Under the pieces are notes generated by a model. That model ran no database searches. It was not told the origin of the DNA and saw only the letters and a list, made by a program, of their open reading frames with translations. Position numbers and translations under genes: made by a program. This document shows, in pieces, positions 56,810 through 64,000 of a stretch of 64,000 bases of DNA. Source of the stretch: an uncultured Selenomonas sp. (GTDB lineage: Bacteria; Bacillota; Negativicutes; Selenomonadales; Selenomonadaceae); contig CAMVGU010000005.1 in assembly GCA_947167105.1 (NCBI GenBank), positions 62,001 to 126,000 of the forward strand, in the 5' to 3' direction. Within the stretch, counting starts at the first letter, position 1. Each line of letters opens with the position of its first letter.

Positions 56810-57721
56810 ATGGCGAACGCAGTTGTCACAGGTCCTACAGGTGTCATAGGTGCGGCATTGGTGCGGCGCTTGCTGGAAGCAGGTATGGAAGTTTATGCTG
56901 TTTGCCGTCCGCAGTCACAGAATCTTGAGTGTTTGCCCGATAATTCGCTTGTTCATATCGTGCCATGTGACCTGCGTGAGCTTGATGGCTTGCAGCATCT
57001 GATCGGGCATGAGGTTGATATGTTCTTTCATCTGGGCTGGATGGGGACAGACAGCCGTGCCAACCGATTCGATATGCATCTGCAATTGGAGAACATCAGT
57101 GCTGCACTGGCTGCTGTTGGGGCGGCAAAGGCTTTGCAGGCAAAAGTCTTTGTAGGAGCTGGCAGCCAGGCCGAATATGGCAGAGTGCCAGAGGGGAGAT
57201 TGTCTCCTGATACAGCGGCTGATCCCGTGAGTGGCTACGGCATGGCAAAGCTGTGCGCTGGCCAGATGACACGGTGCCTTTGCCGGGAGGCTCATATTCG
57301 TCACGTATGGGGCAGGCCCCTCAGCGTCTATGGGCCGCATGATGGGGCAAGTACGTTGATTGCTTCCGCTTTGGTCGCGTTCCGGTCAGGAAGGCGCTTT
57401 TCCATGACTGCCGGGGAGCAGATCTGGGATTATTTGTACTCTGCCGATGCAGCAGAGGCATTTTATCGGATGGCGCTGGCTGGACGGGACGGGGCAGTCT
57501 ATACCTTCGGTTGCGGCAGAGCGCGTCCTCTTCGGGCATATATTGAGGAGATGAGGGATGTCATTGATCCGGACTTGGAGATAGGCTTGGGCGACGTGCC
57601 CTACCTGCCAGATCAGGTTATGCGCATGGAGGCGGATAATACGGCAATTATGACAGATACAGGCTGGAGACCGCAAATCAGTTTCGCGGAGGGAGTAAGA
57701 AAAATGTTGGCTCTTTGCTAG
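56810..57721 (+). CDS. NAD(P)-dependent sugar reductase/epimerase (SDR; CDP-abequose/paratose synthase-like)
   Basis: 303 residues. NAD-binding motif VVTGPTGVIGAALVRRL, a catalytic Tyr-Lys pair in SGYGMAKLCAGQM, and GRPLSVYGPHDG. It resembles the RfbJ/Prt-type reductases that convert CDP-4-keto-3,6-dideoxyglucose to the final sugar, and also GDP-fucose synthase-like SDRs. Location 2 kb before rfbH favours use of the same CDP-sugar. If the ThDP enzyme acts first, this could be the YerF-like reductase. Confidence 0.72.
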   Translation: MANAVVTGPTGVIGAALVRRLLEAGMEVYAVCRPQSQNLECLPDNSLVHIVPCDLRELDGLQHLIGHEVDMFFHLGWMGTDSRANRFDMHLQLENISAALAAVGAAKALQAKVFVGAGSQAEYGRVPEGRLSPDTAADPVSGYGMAKLCAGQMTRCLCREAHIRHVWGRPLSVYGPHDGASTLIASALVAFRSGRRFSMTAGEQIWDYLYSADAAEAFYRMALAGRDGAVYTFGCGRARPLRAYIEEMRDVIDPDLEIGLGDVPYLPDQVMRMEADNTAIMTDTGWRPQISFAEGVRKMLALC

Positions 57722-57744
57722 TGTAATTCGGCGGAGGCTGGGCT

Positions 57745-59541
57745 ATGAAAATCGTACTGGTGACTATGGCAAAGAACGAAGCGGATATCATCGAGAGTTT
57801 CGTGCGGCACAGCTTGACTTATGTGGATGAAATCATAGTAGCTGATCATATGAGTTCTGACCGCACGCATGAAATCTTGGAAAGCCTGCGGGCAGAGGGA
57901 CTGCCGCTGAGTATTGTGGAGCTCTATAATCCGGAGTTGGCACATGGATGCGTGATGACCGATTTGATGTGGGAGGCCATCGAGGGACACGGCGCAGATA
58001 TGGTTTTGCCGGCTGATGTGGATGAGTTTCTGGTAAGTGATGATACCTCTGCATCCTGCCGGGAGATTCTTTGTGCCTTGGACACGCATAAGGTGTATTC
58101 CCTCAAGTGGAGACGATATGAGCCCTTGGCCGGGAGCCTGGAAAGTGACTTTCTGCTCATGCGCCCTTGCAGGAGGGAAGTCGGCTTCACGAGCGGGCAG
58201 AAAATCATTGTAGGTGCGGAGGCGGTGCGTGAGCAGTGCTTCAAATTAGTGCAGGGTTGCCACTATGCCTACTGGGACAAGCCGGGAGGCGGATTTATCA
58301 ATGTGCCCATGGAGCCTGTGCCGTATCTGCATGTGGCACATTATCACTGGCGCAGCGAGGCGCAGTATGTGAGCAAGATTGCTACGAGCTGGCTGAACAA
58401 CGTGGCCAGGTATTCGATGTTTACGCCAACGGCGATTTTCCTGAAGACATCCTTTGATAAACTGCGGGCAGGGGAACACATACAGCCTGACAATCTCCTC
58501 CAGGAAGCAGAGCCCTTCGACTTGCGCCCGTATGTGATGCCTCAGTGCTTGCGCTACACGGGCGGCACGTCTCCGGATGTCCTGGCGAACTTGATGGCAG
58601 CAGCCGAACAGGTGGCCCAGTCCTGCGCTGAGCGTAAATTCCTGCTGACAGGCAAGAAGGTCAGTTTCGTTGTGCCTTACCTGGGAAATGCGGCAGCTTG
58701 GCAGGATTCCTTGCAACAGGTTTTGGCCCAGACCTGTCCTTGCCGGGAAATCTTGGTGCCGCTTATTGCTCCGGGAGGGGAGCAGCTTGTAGAGAGCGCT
58801 CTGGAAGCGTTGACCGAGGATTCTTTTGCTTTTTCTGGCGGTGATGTTTTTCAGGAAATGCAGCAGACGGCACGCGGCGACTTCGTACAATGGGTGCTGC
58901 CGGGAGCCAGACTCAAGCCGGAGATGGCCATGCGCATGGCGACCAGTCTTTCCCTGCAGGATTATGGTTTTTCAGTGTTGGTGGCATGCGGTCAGCAGGG
59001 ATTTGCGGAATGGTCCCCCTATATGAATATATTGGGGAAGGATAATTTTCAGGGCTACAATCGCAGGACTGCCTGGCTGGGATTGCTGCAGATGGGCAAG
59101 AAGCCTTCCGGGGATATTTCCTCTGCAATGGTTGTGCGTTCGCTTATGGATGAATGTGGCTGGTTCAAGGGAGGTTTTTTGGACGCTCGTCCCCTTTTCT
59201 ATGTCATGTGGCGTACCTTGTTGATGACCGGTGACAATACCGGCACGAGCGGCAGTCTGCTCGGTGTCATGGTGGCGCCTTTTGTGCATCTGCCATGGGG
59301 AGAAATCAATCCGAATGATTGGCTGTGGCATCAGTTGGAGTGGCTTAATCTCTTGGAACTGGACGGCCATGAGTTGCAGCCGGAAGAGCTAAGGGAAGCT
59401 GTGGATAAGCTGCAGATGAACTGGCATGTGCTTGGTGCGGGATTGCAGGGACATGAAAGCGTCGATGTGATTCTGTGGCAGCAATATGCCGAGGCTATGC
59501 GGTGTTACGATGCAAAGGTCACTGAAATAAACAGGTTGTGA
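57745..59541 (+). CDS. Two-domain GT2-type glycosyltransferase
   Basis: 598 residues. The N-terminal domain (1-260) has [30 protein letters not shown] and [10 protein letters not shown], where DVDEF replaces the usual DAD. Its HWR-containing C-terminal part resembles GT92/GT2_4 enzymes. A second, weaker GT-A-like region (about 300-480; [29 protein letters not shown]) lacks a clear DxD and may be structural. It stands between the sugar reductase and rfbH, so it may transfer the dideoxyhexose. Confidence 0.75.
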   Translation: MKIVLVTMAKNEADIIESFVRHSLTYVDEIIVADHMSSDRTHEILESLRAEGLPLSIVELYNPELAHGCVMTDLMWEAIEGHGADMVLPADVDEFLVSDDTSASCREILCALDTHKVYSLKWRRYEPLAGSLESDFLLMRPCRREVGFTSGQKIIVGAEAVREQCFKLVQGCHYAYWDKPGGGFINVPMEPVPYLHVAHYHWRSEAQYVSKIATSWLNNVARYSMFTPTAIFLKTSFDKLRAGEHIQPDNLLQEAEPFDLRPYVMPQCLRYTGGTSPDVLANLMAAAEQVAQSCAERKFLLTGKKVSFVVPYLGNAAAWQDSLQQVLAQTCPCREILVPLIAPGGEQLVESALEALTEDSFAFSGGDVFQEMQQTARGDFVQWVLPGARLKPEMAMRMATSLSLQDYGFSVLVACGQQGFAEWSPYMNILGKDNFQGYNRRTAWLGLLQMGKKPSGDISSAMVVRSLMDECGWFKGGFLDARPLFYVMWRTLLMTGDNTGTSGSLLGVMVAPFVHLPWGEINPNDWLWHQLEWLNLLELDGHELQPEELREAVDKLQMNWHVLGAGLQGHESVDVILWQQYAEAMRCYDAKVTEINRL

Positions 59542-59554
59542 GGAGAGACTGGTT

Positions 59555-60895
59555 ATGTTTAATAATAAAACGGAGGCAGAGGCCCGTGCAGAGATATTGG
59601 CCGCTGTGAAGGAATATGCAGAACAGTTCCATGGCAGGAAGAAGAATTTTAGTCCCGGGGATGCCATTCGCTACGCTACTCGCGTTTACGATGCAGAGGA
59701 AATGGTGAATCTGGTGGATTCTGCGCTGGAGTTCTGGTTGACCTCAGGGCGGTATACCCAGGATTTCGAGGCAGCTTTCGCGAAGTATTTGGGCGTAAAA
59801 TACTGTTCCTTGGTCAACTCCGGCTCATCGGCAAATCTGGCGGCCTTTATGGCGCTGACGTCGCCGCTTCTGGGCGAGCGGCAGCTCAGGCCCGGTGATG
59901 AGGTAATCACGGTGGCGGCGGGCTTTCCGACTACGGTGGCGCCGATAGTCCAGTACGGAGCTGTGCCGGTCTTCATCGATGTGACGATACCGCAATATAA
60001 TCTGGACGTCTCACAGTTGGAGGCAGCACTATCGCCCAGGACGAAAGCGGTGATGGCGGCTCATACGCTGGGCAATCCTTTTGAACTGAGGGCGGTGAAG
60101 ACTTTTTGCGATAAGCATGGCTTGTGGCTGATTGAGGATAACTGCGATGCGCTGGGCAGTACCTATGAAATGGACGGGCAGAAGAAATTGACAGGTACGA
60201 TAGGCGATATAGGCACCAGCTCTTTCTACCCTCCCCATCACATGACGATGGGCGAGGGCGGCGCTGTCTATACAGATAATCCTTTGCTGCACCGCATTAT
60301 ACGCTCCTTGCGTGACTGGGGGCGCGATTGCCGGTGCCCCTCTGGTCAGGACGGGATTTGCGGGCACCGCTTTGACCGCCAGTACGGCGAGCTGCCGCTG
60401 GGCTACGACCATAAGTATGTCTACAGTCATTTTGGCTACAATCTGAAGGCAACGGATATGCAGGCAGCCATCGGCTGTGCGCAGCTGAAGAAGTTCCCCT
60501 CTTTTGTAGAGCGTCGCCGCCACAATTTCGCGCGGCTCCATAAGGCATTGGAAGTTGTGCAGGACAGGCTCGTCCTGCCGGAGGCTTGCCCCGGCTCGGA
60601 GCCAAGTTGGTTCGGCTTCCTCATTACCTGCCGTGAGGGAGTGGAGCGCGGTAGCGTCGTGCATTATTTGGAGGAGAATAAGATCCAGACCCGGATGCTT
60701 TTTGCGGGCAATCTTACGAAGCATCCCTGCTTTGACCGGATGCGTGAGGAACAGCGTGGATACCGCGTTGCAGGGAGCCTTACGAATACTGATCGCATCA
60801 TGGAGAGCTCTTTCTGGGTGGGCGTTTACCCTGGCATGACGGATGCGATGCTTGATTTCATGGCAGAGAAGATTTGCGAGGGCGTGCGTTTATGA
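59555..60895 (+). CDS. rfbH: CDP-4-keto-6-deoxyglucose 3-dehydrase (RfbH/E1)
   Basis: 446 residues. PMP- and [2Fe-2S]-dependent enzyme that removes the C3 hydroxyl. The normally lysine-bearing PLP segment reads [14 protein letters not shown], with His (H228/H229) in place of Lys, the hallmark of E1. Four cysteines, C197, C259, C261 and C269, have the spacing C-x61-C-x-C-x7-C, close to the C-x57-C-x-C-x7-C cluster motif of E1. An E3-type reductase is needed as electron donor; none is in the window. Overlaps rfbG by 4 nt. Confidence 0.94.
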   Translation: MFNNKTEAEARAEILAAVKEYAEQFHGRKKNFSPGDAIRYATRVYDAEEMVNLVDSALEFWLTSGRYTQDFEAAFAKYLGVKYCSLVNSGSSANLAAFMALTSPLLGERQLRPGDEVITVAAGFPTTVAPIVQYGAVPVFIDVTIPQYNLDVSQLEAALSPRTKAVMAAHTLGNPFELRAVKTFCDKHGLWLIEDNCDALGSTYEMDGQKKLTGTIGDIGTSSFYPPHHMTMGEGGAVYTDNPLLHRIIRSLRDWGRDCRCPSGQDGICGHRFDRQYGELPLGYDHKYVYSHFGYNLKATDMQAAIGCAQLKKFPSFVERRRHNFARLHKALEVVQDRLVLPEACPGSEPSWFGFLITCREGVERGSVVHYLEENKIQTRMLFAGNLTKHPCFDRMREEQRGYRVAGSLTNTDRIMESSFWVGVYPGMTDAMLDFMAEKICEGVRL

Positions 60896-61968
60896 GTAAT
60901 CTGCTGGAGTTTTACAAGGGCAAGCGGGTCTTTCTCACCGGGCACACCGGCTTCAAGGGCATGTGGCTGGCTAAAATATTGACGCTGGCGGGGGCGGAGG
61001 TGACAGGCTTTGCGCTGGAGCCTCCAACGACGGAAGGGGGGCGGGTGCTGGCAGAATGCGGCATCCTGGCCTCCATGCACTCCGTGTCCGGTGATGTGCG
61101 CAACATGGCGGCCCTTGCGGCTGCCTTCCAGGAAGCGCAGCCGGAGGTAGTGTTTCACCTGGCGGCACAGCCTATTGTGCTGGAGAGTTACCGTGACCCG
61201 GCAGGGACTTATGCGACAAACGTCATTGGTACGGTGAATATTTTGGAATGTGCGCGTGAGGCGGCAGGGCGCGGCGAGCCGGTGCGTTCCCTTGTGAATA
61301 TCACCACGGATAAGGTCTATGAGAACCGGGAGTGGCTTTGGGGCTACCGCGAAAATGAGCGGCTGGATGGTTTCGATCCGTACTCAAACAGCAAGAGCTG
61401 CTCGGAGCTTGTGACAGGGACGTATCGCCGTTGCTTCCTGGAGAAGGCAGGCACAGCGGTATCAACGGCACGGGCCGGCAATGTGATTGGCGGCGGGGAC
61501 TTCGCGCCGCACCGCATTATACCCGATGCGGTGCGCGCAGCCCTGGCAGGACAGGCTGTGCAGGTGCGTAACCCGAATTCGACCAGGCCCTATCAGCATG
61601 TGCTGGAGCCTTTGTCGGCATATCTTACTCTGGCCAAGGCACAGTGGGAGCACCCTGGTTTGGCAGGAGCATATAATGTGGGCCCCGATGATGCAGACTG
61701 CGTGACCACGGGACGGCTGCTGGATATCTTCTGCGAGGCGTGGGGTGAGGGAGCAAGCTGGACGAGTGAGCCAGTTACGCAGCCCCATGAGGCGAATTTC
61801 CTGAAGCTGGATAGCTCTAAATTCAGATCTGCCCTGGGCTGGCGGCCGCGCTGGCATATCGGGGAGGCCGTGGTCAAGGTGTGCGAATGGGTCAAGGCTG
61901 ACAGGCAGGGAACAGGCCGGCAAGAAATGGAGCGGCAGGTCGCGGGATATTTTGCGGATATGCCATGA
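60892..61968 (+). CDS. rfbG: CDP-glucose 4,6-dehydratase
   Basis: 358 residues of the extended SDR family. NAD-binding motif [18 protein letters not shown], the ITTDKVYEN stretch (catalytic Thr/Asp), [13 protein letters not shown] with the YxxxK pair, and [20 protein letters not shown] are all typical of RfbG. It produces CDP-4-keto-6-deoxyglucose for RfbH. The ATG at 60892 overlaps the rfbH stop (ATGA). A longer frame from 60874 adds six residues inside rfbH and is unlikely. Confidence 0.94.
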   Translation: MSNLLEFYKGKRVFLTGHTGFKGMWLAKILTLAGAEVTGFALEPPTTEGGRVLAECGILASMHSVSGDVRNMAALAAAFQEAQPEVVFHLAAQPIVLESYRDPAGTYATNVIGTVNILECAREAAGRGEPVRSLVNITTDKVYENREWLWGYRENERLDGFDPYSNSKSCSELVTGTYRRCFLEKAGTAVSTARAGNVIGGGDFAPHRIIPDAVRAALAGQAVQVRNPNSTRPYQHVLEPLSAYLTLAKAQWEHPGLAGAYNVGPDDADCVTTGRLLDIFCEAWGEGASWTSEPVTQPHEANFLKLDSSKFRSALGWRPRWHIGEAVVKVCEWVKADRQGTGRQEMERQVAGYFADMP

Positions 61969-61991
61969 AGATATGACGGAGGTGGATTAGC

Positions 61992-64000
61992 GTGAAATAT
62001 ATTATAGTACAGGCAGGTGGCAAGGGACGGCGCATGGAAATCCTGACACGCAATAAGCCTAAGGCTTTGGTACCAGTACAGAATCTGCCCATGATCTTTC
62101 ATCTGTTTCGCCTTTTTAAGGGTGCAAAATTCATAATTGTTGGTGATTATAAGTTTGATGTTCTGGAACGCTATTTGCGTGCCTTTGGCAGCAATGAAGC
62201 CGATTATGAATTGGTACGTGCCACTGGTTTCACCGGTACCTGTGCTGGCTTGAAACAGGCATTGCAATTCATTCCTCCTGCTGAAAGGTTTATGTTTATA
62301 TGGTGTGATTTACTTCTGCCTGATAAATTTACGATGCCAGATTCATGCGAGAACCTTCTTGGAATATCAAAAGACTTTTCCTGCAGATGGTCTTATGTAG
62401 ATGGGGGATTTGCCGAGCAGTCCAGCAAGGAGCATGGCGTAGCGGGTTTTTTCGTGTTTAAGGATAAGGAACTTTTGCTCGATGCACCTGATAATGGTGA
62501 GTTCGTGCGATGGTTACAGGGACAGCACATCCCTTTTAAAGAGCTTCCGTTGACAGGGGTTAAGGAGTATGGTCTGTACCAGGAATGGCTGAAATTACCA
62601 AGGATGCGGTGTCGGCCATTTAATGCGATGGAAATAGAAGGGGACAGAGTCACAAAGCGGGGGATTGATAATCAGGGTATACAGTTGGGCAAACGAGAAG
62701 TCGCATGGTACGATGCGATGCAGGGACTGGAATTTAAGAATATGCCCAAAATATATAGTACTAATCCGCTTTGCATGGAACTGATAGACGGAAAAAACAT
62801 CTATGAATATACATATATTCCAGAGGAGAATAAGAGAAACATACTTGCAAGCATAATAAGCGGCTTGAAAGGAATCCATAAATTGGGCAGCGTGCCTGTT
62901 GATCGTGATAGCTACTATGAAGCATATATAGGAAAAACGATGAAGCGCTTGGAGAAAGTGCGTGACTTAGTGCCTTTCGCCAAGGATAAGACGGTTACGG
63001 TCAACGGACGAAAGTGCCGTAATATATTTTATTGCGAAAAGCAGGTAGAATCTGCAGTTATGCGCTATATGCCCAAAAGTTTCTGCATGATTCATGGAGA
63101 TTGTACTTTTAGCAATATTATGCTTAGGCACGATGTGGAACCAGTGTTCATTGATCCGCGTGGCTATTTTGGAAGTACAGATCTTTATGGCGATCCGGCT
63201 TATGATTGGGTGAAGCTCTACTATTCTGTCATCAGCAATTATGACCAGTTTAATCTGAAACGCTTCACCTTGGATATTGGTGAGCAGGATGTACGCCTGG
63301 ATATCGCTTCCAGCAATTGGGAGAGTATGGAAGAGGAATTCTTCAAATTACTTGAAGGCGAGACAAATGAACAGCAGATGAAATTGTTGCTGGGGATTAC
63401 CTGGCTGTCGCTTACAACTTATGCATGGGATGATTATGATTCTATTTGCGGAGCTTTTTACTATGGACTTTATTGGCTGGAAGAAGCTTTTCAACTGGAG
63501 TCTGCCTATGACTATTTTGATGATAACATGGTGTATATGAAGCATGCACTGCAGTCTGTTTCCAGAATATCATTTGAAAGCCTGCTGTCTGATTCACTCT
63601 TAACATTGAAGAATCCCGCTAATAAGATTGTAGTTTCAGGGCTGGGCAAGAATGTGCCTATTGGCGAGAAGTTTGTTGGCACAATGCTGTCACTGGGCTT
63701 GAATGCTAATTTTTTGCATACTGATTCTGCATTGCATGGAGATTTGGGTATGGTGAGGCCGGGAGATTTAGTCATAATTTTGACAAAGAGCGGTTCTACA
63801 GAGGAATCTGTTGCCCTTGCCAGGTTCCTGCAGCATCGCAAGGATGTGACTTTATGGCTGCTCACTTTCCGTGAGCATAGTGAATTGACGGAGATTATTC
63901 CTAAGCAATTGGTAGTCGAGCTTGAACATGAGGGAGATTTATGGAACGTCCTGCCTAATAATTCCACAACGTTAAATCTAATAATCCTGCAAACTTTGGC
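61992..64000 (+). CDS. Nucleotidyltransferase-kinase-SIS isomerase fusion (3' end beyond window)
   Basis: At least 669 residues, running off the right edge. GTG 61992 follows GGAGGTGG. Residues 1-220 are a sugar-phosphate nucleotidyltransferase (IIVQAGGKGRRM, NKPKALVPV). Residues 230-480 are an APH/choline kinase-like phosphotransferase (CMIHGDCTFSNIMLRH, VFIDPRGYFG). From about 530 an SIS domain begins (VVSGLGKNVPIGEKFVGTML, HGDLGMVRPGDLVIILTKSG), like arabinose-5-phosphate isomerase KdsD/KpsF. One chain may isomerise, phosphorylate and activate a sugar. The gene is AT-rich relative to the operon before it. Confidence 0.78.
   Translation, partial: MKYIIVQAGGKGRRMEILTRNKPKALVPVQNLPMIFHLFRLFKGAKFIIVGDYKFDVLERYLRAFGSNEADYELVRATGFTGTCAGLKQALQFIPPAERFMFIWCDLLLPDKFTMPDSCENLLGISKDFSCRWSYVDGGFAEQSSKEHGVAGFFVFKDKELLLDAPDNGEFVRWLQGQHIPFKELPLTGVKEYGLYQEWLKLPRMRCRPFNAMEIEGDRVTKRGIDNQGIQLGKREVAWYDAMQGLEFKNMPKIYSTNPLCMELIDGKNIYEYTYIPEENKRNILASIISGLKGIHKLGSVPVDRDSYYEAYIGKTMKRLEKVRDLVPFAKDKTVTVNGRKCRNIFYCEKQVESAVMRYMPKSFCMIHGDCTFSNIMLRHDVEPVFIDPRGYFGSTDLYGDPAYDWVKLYYSVISNYDQFNLKRFTLDIGEQDVRLDIASSNWESMEEEFFKLLEGETNEQQMKLLLGITWLSLTTYAWDDYDSICGAFYYGLYWLEEAFQLESAYDYFDDNMVYMKHALQSVSRISFESLLSDSLLTLKNPANKIVVSGLGKNVPIGEKFVGTMLSLGLNANFLHTDSALHGDLGMVRPGDLVIILTKSGSTEESVALARFLQHRKDVTLWLLTFREHSELTEIIPKQLVVELEHEGDLWNVLPNNSTTLNLIILQTL

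Noticed and set aside
1..64000. tRNA or rRNA genes
   Set aside because: I saw no cloverleaf with a GTTCGANTC arm and CCA end, and no rRNA sequence, on either strand.

Overview
The window looks like the chromosome of an anaerobic, flagellated Negativicute, most likely Selenomonas or a close relative. The grounds are a fumarase/fumarate reductase operon suited to succinate-propionate fermentation, a Firmicutes-type FliW-CsrA-Hag flagellar block, frequent TTG/GTG starts, high GC in the housekeeping part and an outer-membrane-type sugar biosynthesis locus. Genus is inferred from gene content, not from a database match.

Positions 1-11.7 kb hold housekeeping genes: recQ (cut by the left edge, minus strand), a YbgC-type thioesterase, a membrane-anchored unknown, a CofE-like protein ending at a small MITE, rdgB with an overlapping phosphodiesterase gene, then fumA-fumB-frdC-frdA-frdB ending in a strong terminator, and a PAS-GGDEF-EAL protein. 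Positions 11.7-18.2 kb are a patchwork: a YqeB-type molybdenum hydroxylase maturation factor, a roughly 600-nt structured non-coding RNA with its own promoter and terminator, a TatD-linked radical SAM gene, pdxY-queF, comF, a GT9 glycosyltransferase and a broken Uma2 gene. Several copies of a GC-rich double-hairpin repeat are scattered here. ilvB-ilvN follow.

Positions 20.6-32.5 kb are the late flagellar block: yvyF, flgM, two flgN-like genes, flgK, flgL, a DUF6470 gene, fliW, csrA, flaG, fliD, fliS, a fliT-like gene and flagellin. Flagellin has two tandem sigma-28-type promoters and a leader carrying a hairpin that presents GGGA in its loop, plus a GGGA-containing Shine-Dalgarno. That is the layout expected for CsrA control released by FliW.

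Directly after the flagellin terminator, 32.6-64 kb is an almost unbroken same-strand glycosylation island. It has tandem-domain GT2/TPR glycosyltransferases, an Aah/TibC-type protein heptosyltransferase, three paralogous OGT-like (GT41) enzymes, further GT2 proteins and a three-domain fusion (StrF-like, hexapeptide acyltransferase, GT2). It then carries a complete CDP-4-keto-3,6-dideoxyglucose pathway (rfbF, rfbG, rfbH) together with a thiamine-diphosphate enzyme resembling YerE of yersiniose synthesis, an HMGL-type aldolase, sugar reductases, two FkbM methyltransferases, a radical SAM/SPASM enzyme, a HAD phosphatase and, at the right edge, a nucleotidyltransferase-kinase-sugar phosphate isomerase fusion. 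The location suggests that the island decorates flagellin with an unusual, probably methylated and possibly branched deoxysugar glycan.

The strongest novelty candidates are the large non-coding RNA, the glycosylation island with its fusion enzymes, and a palindromic repeat inserted in frame inside a glycosyltransferase gene. The 3' half of the island (about 49.6-56.8 kb and after 62 kb) is visibly more AT-rich than the rest, which suggests recent transfer.
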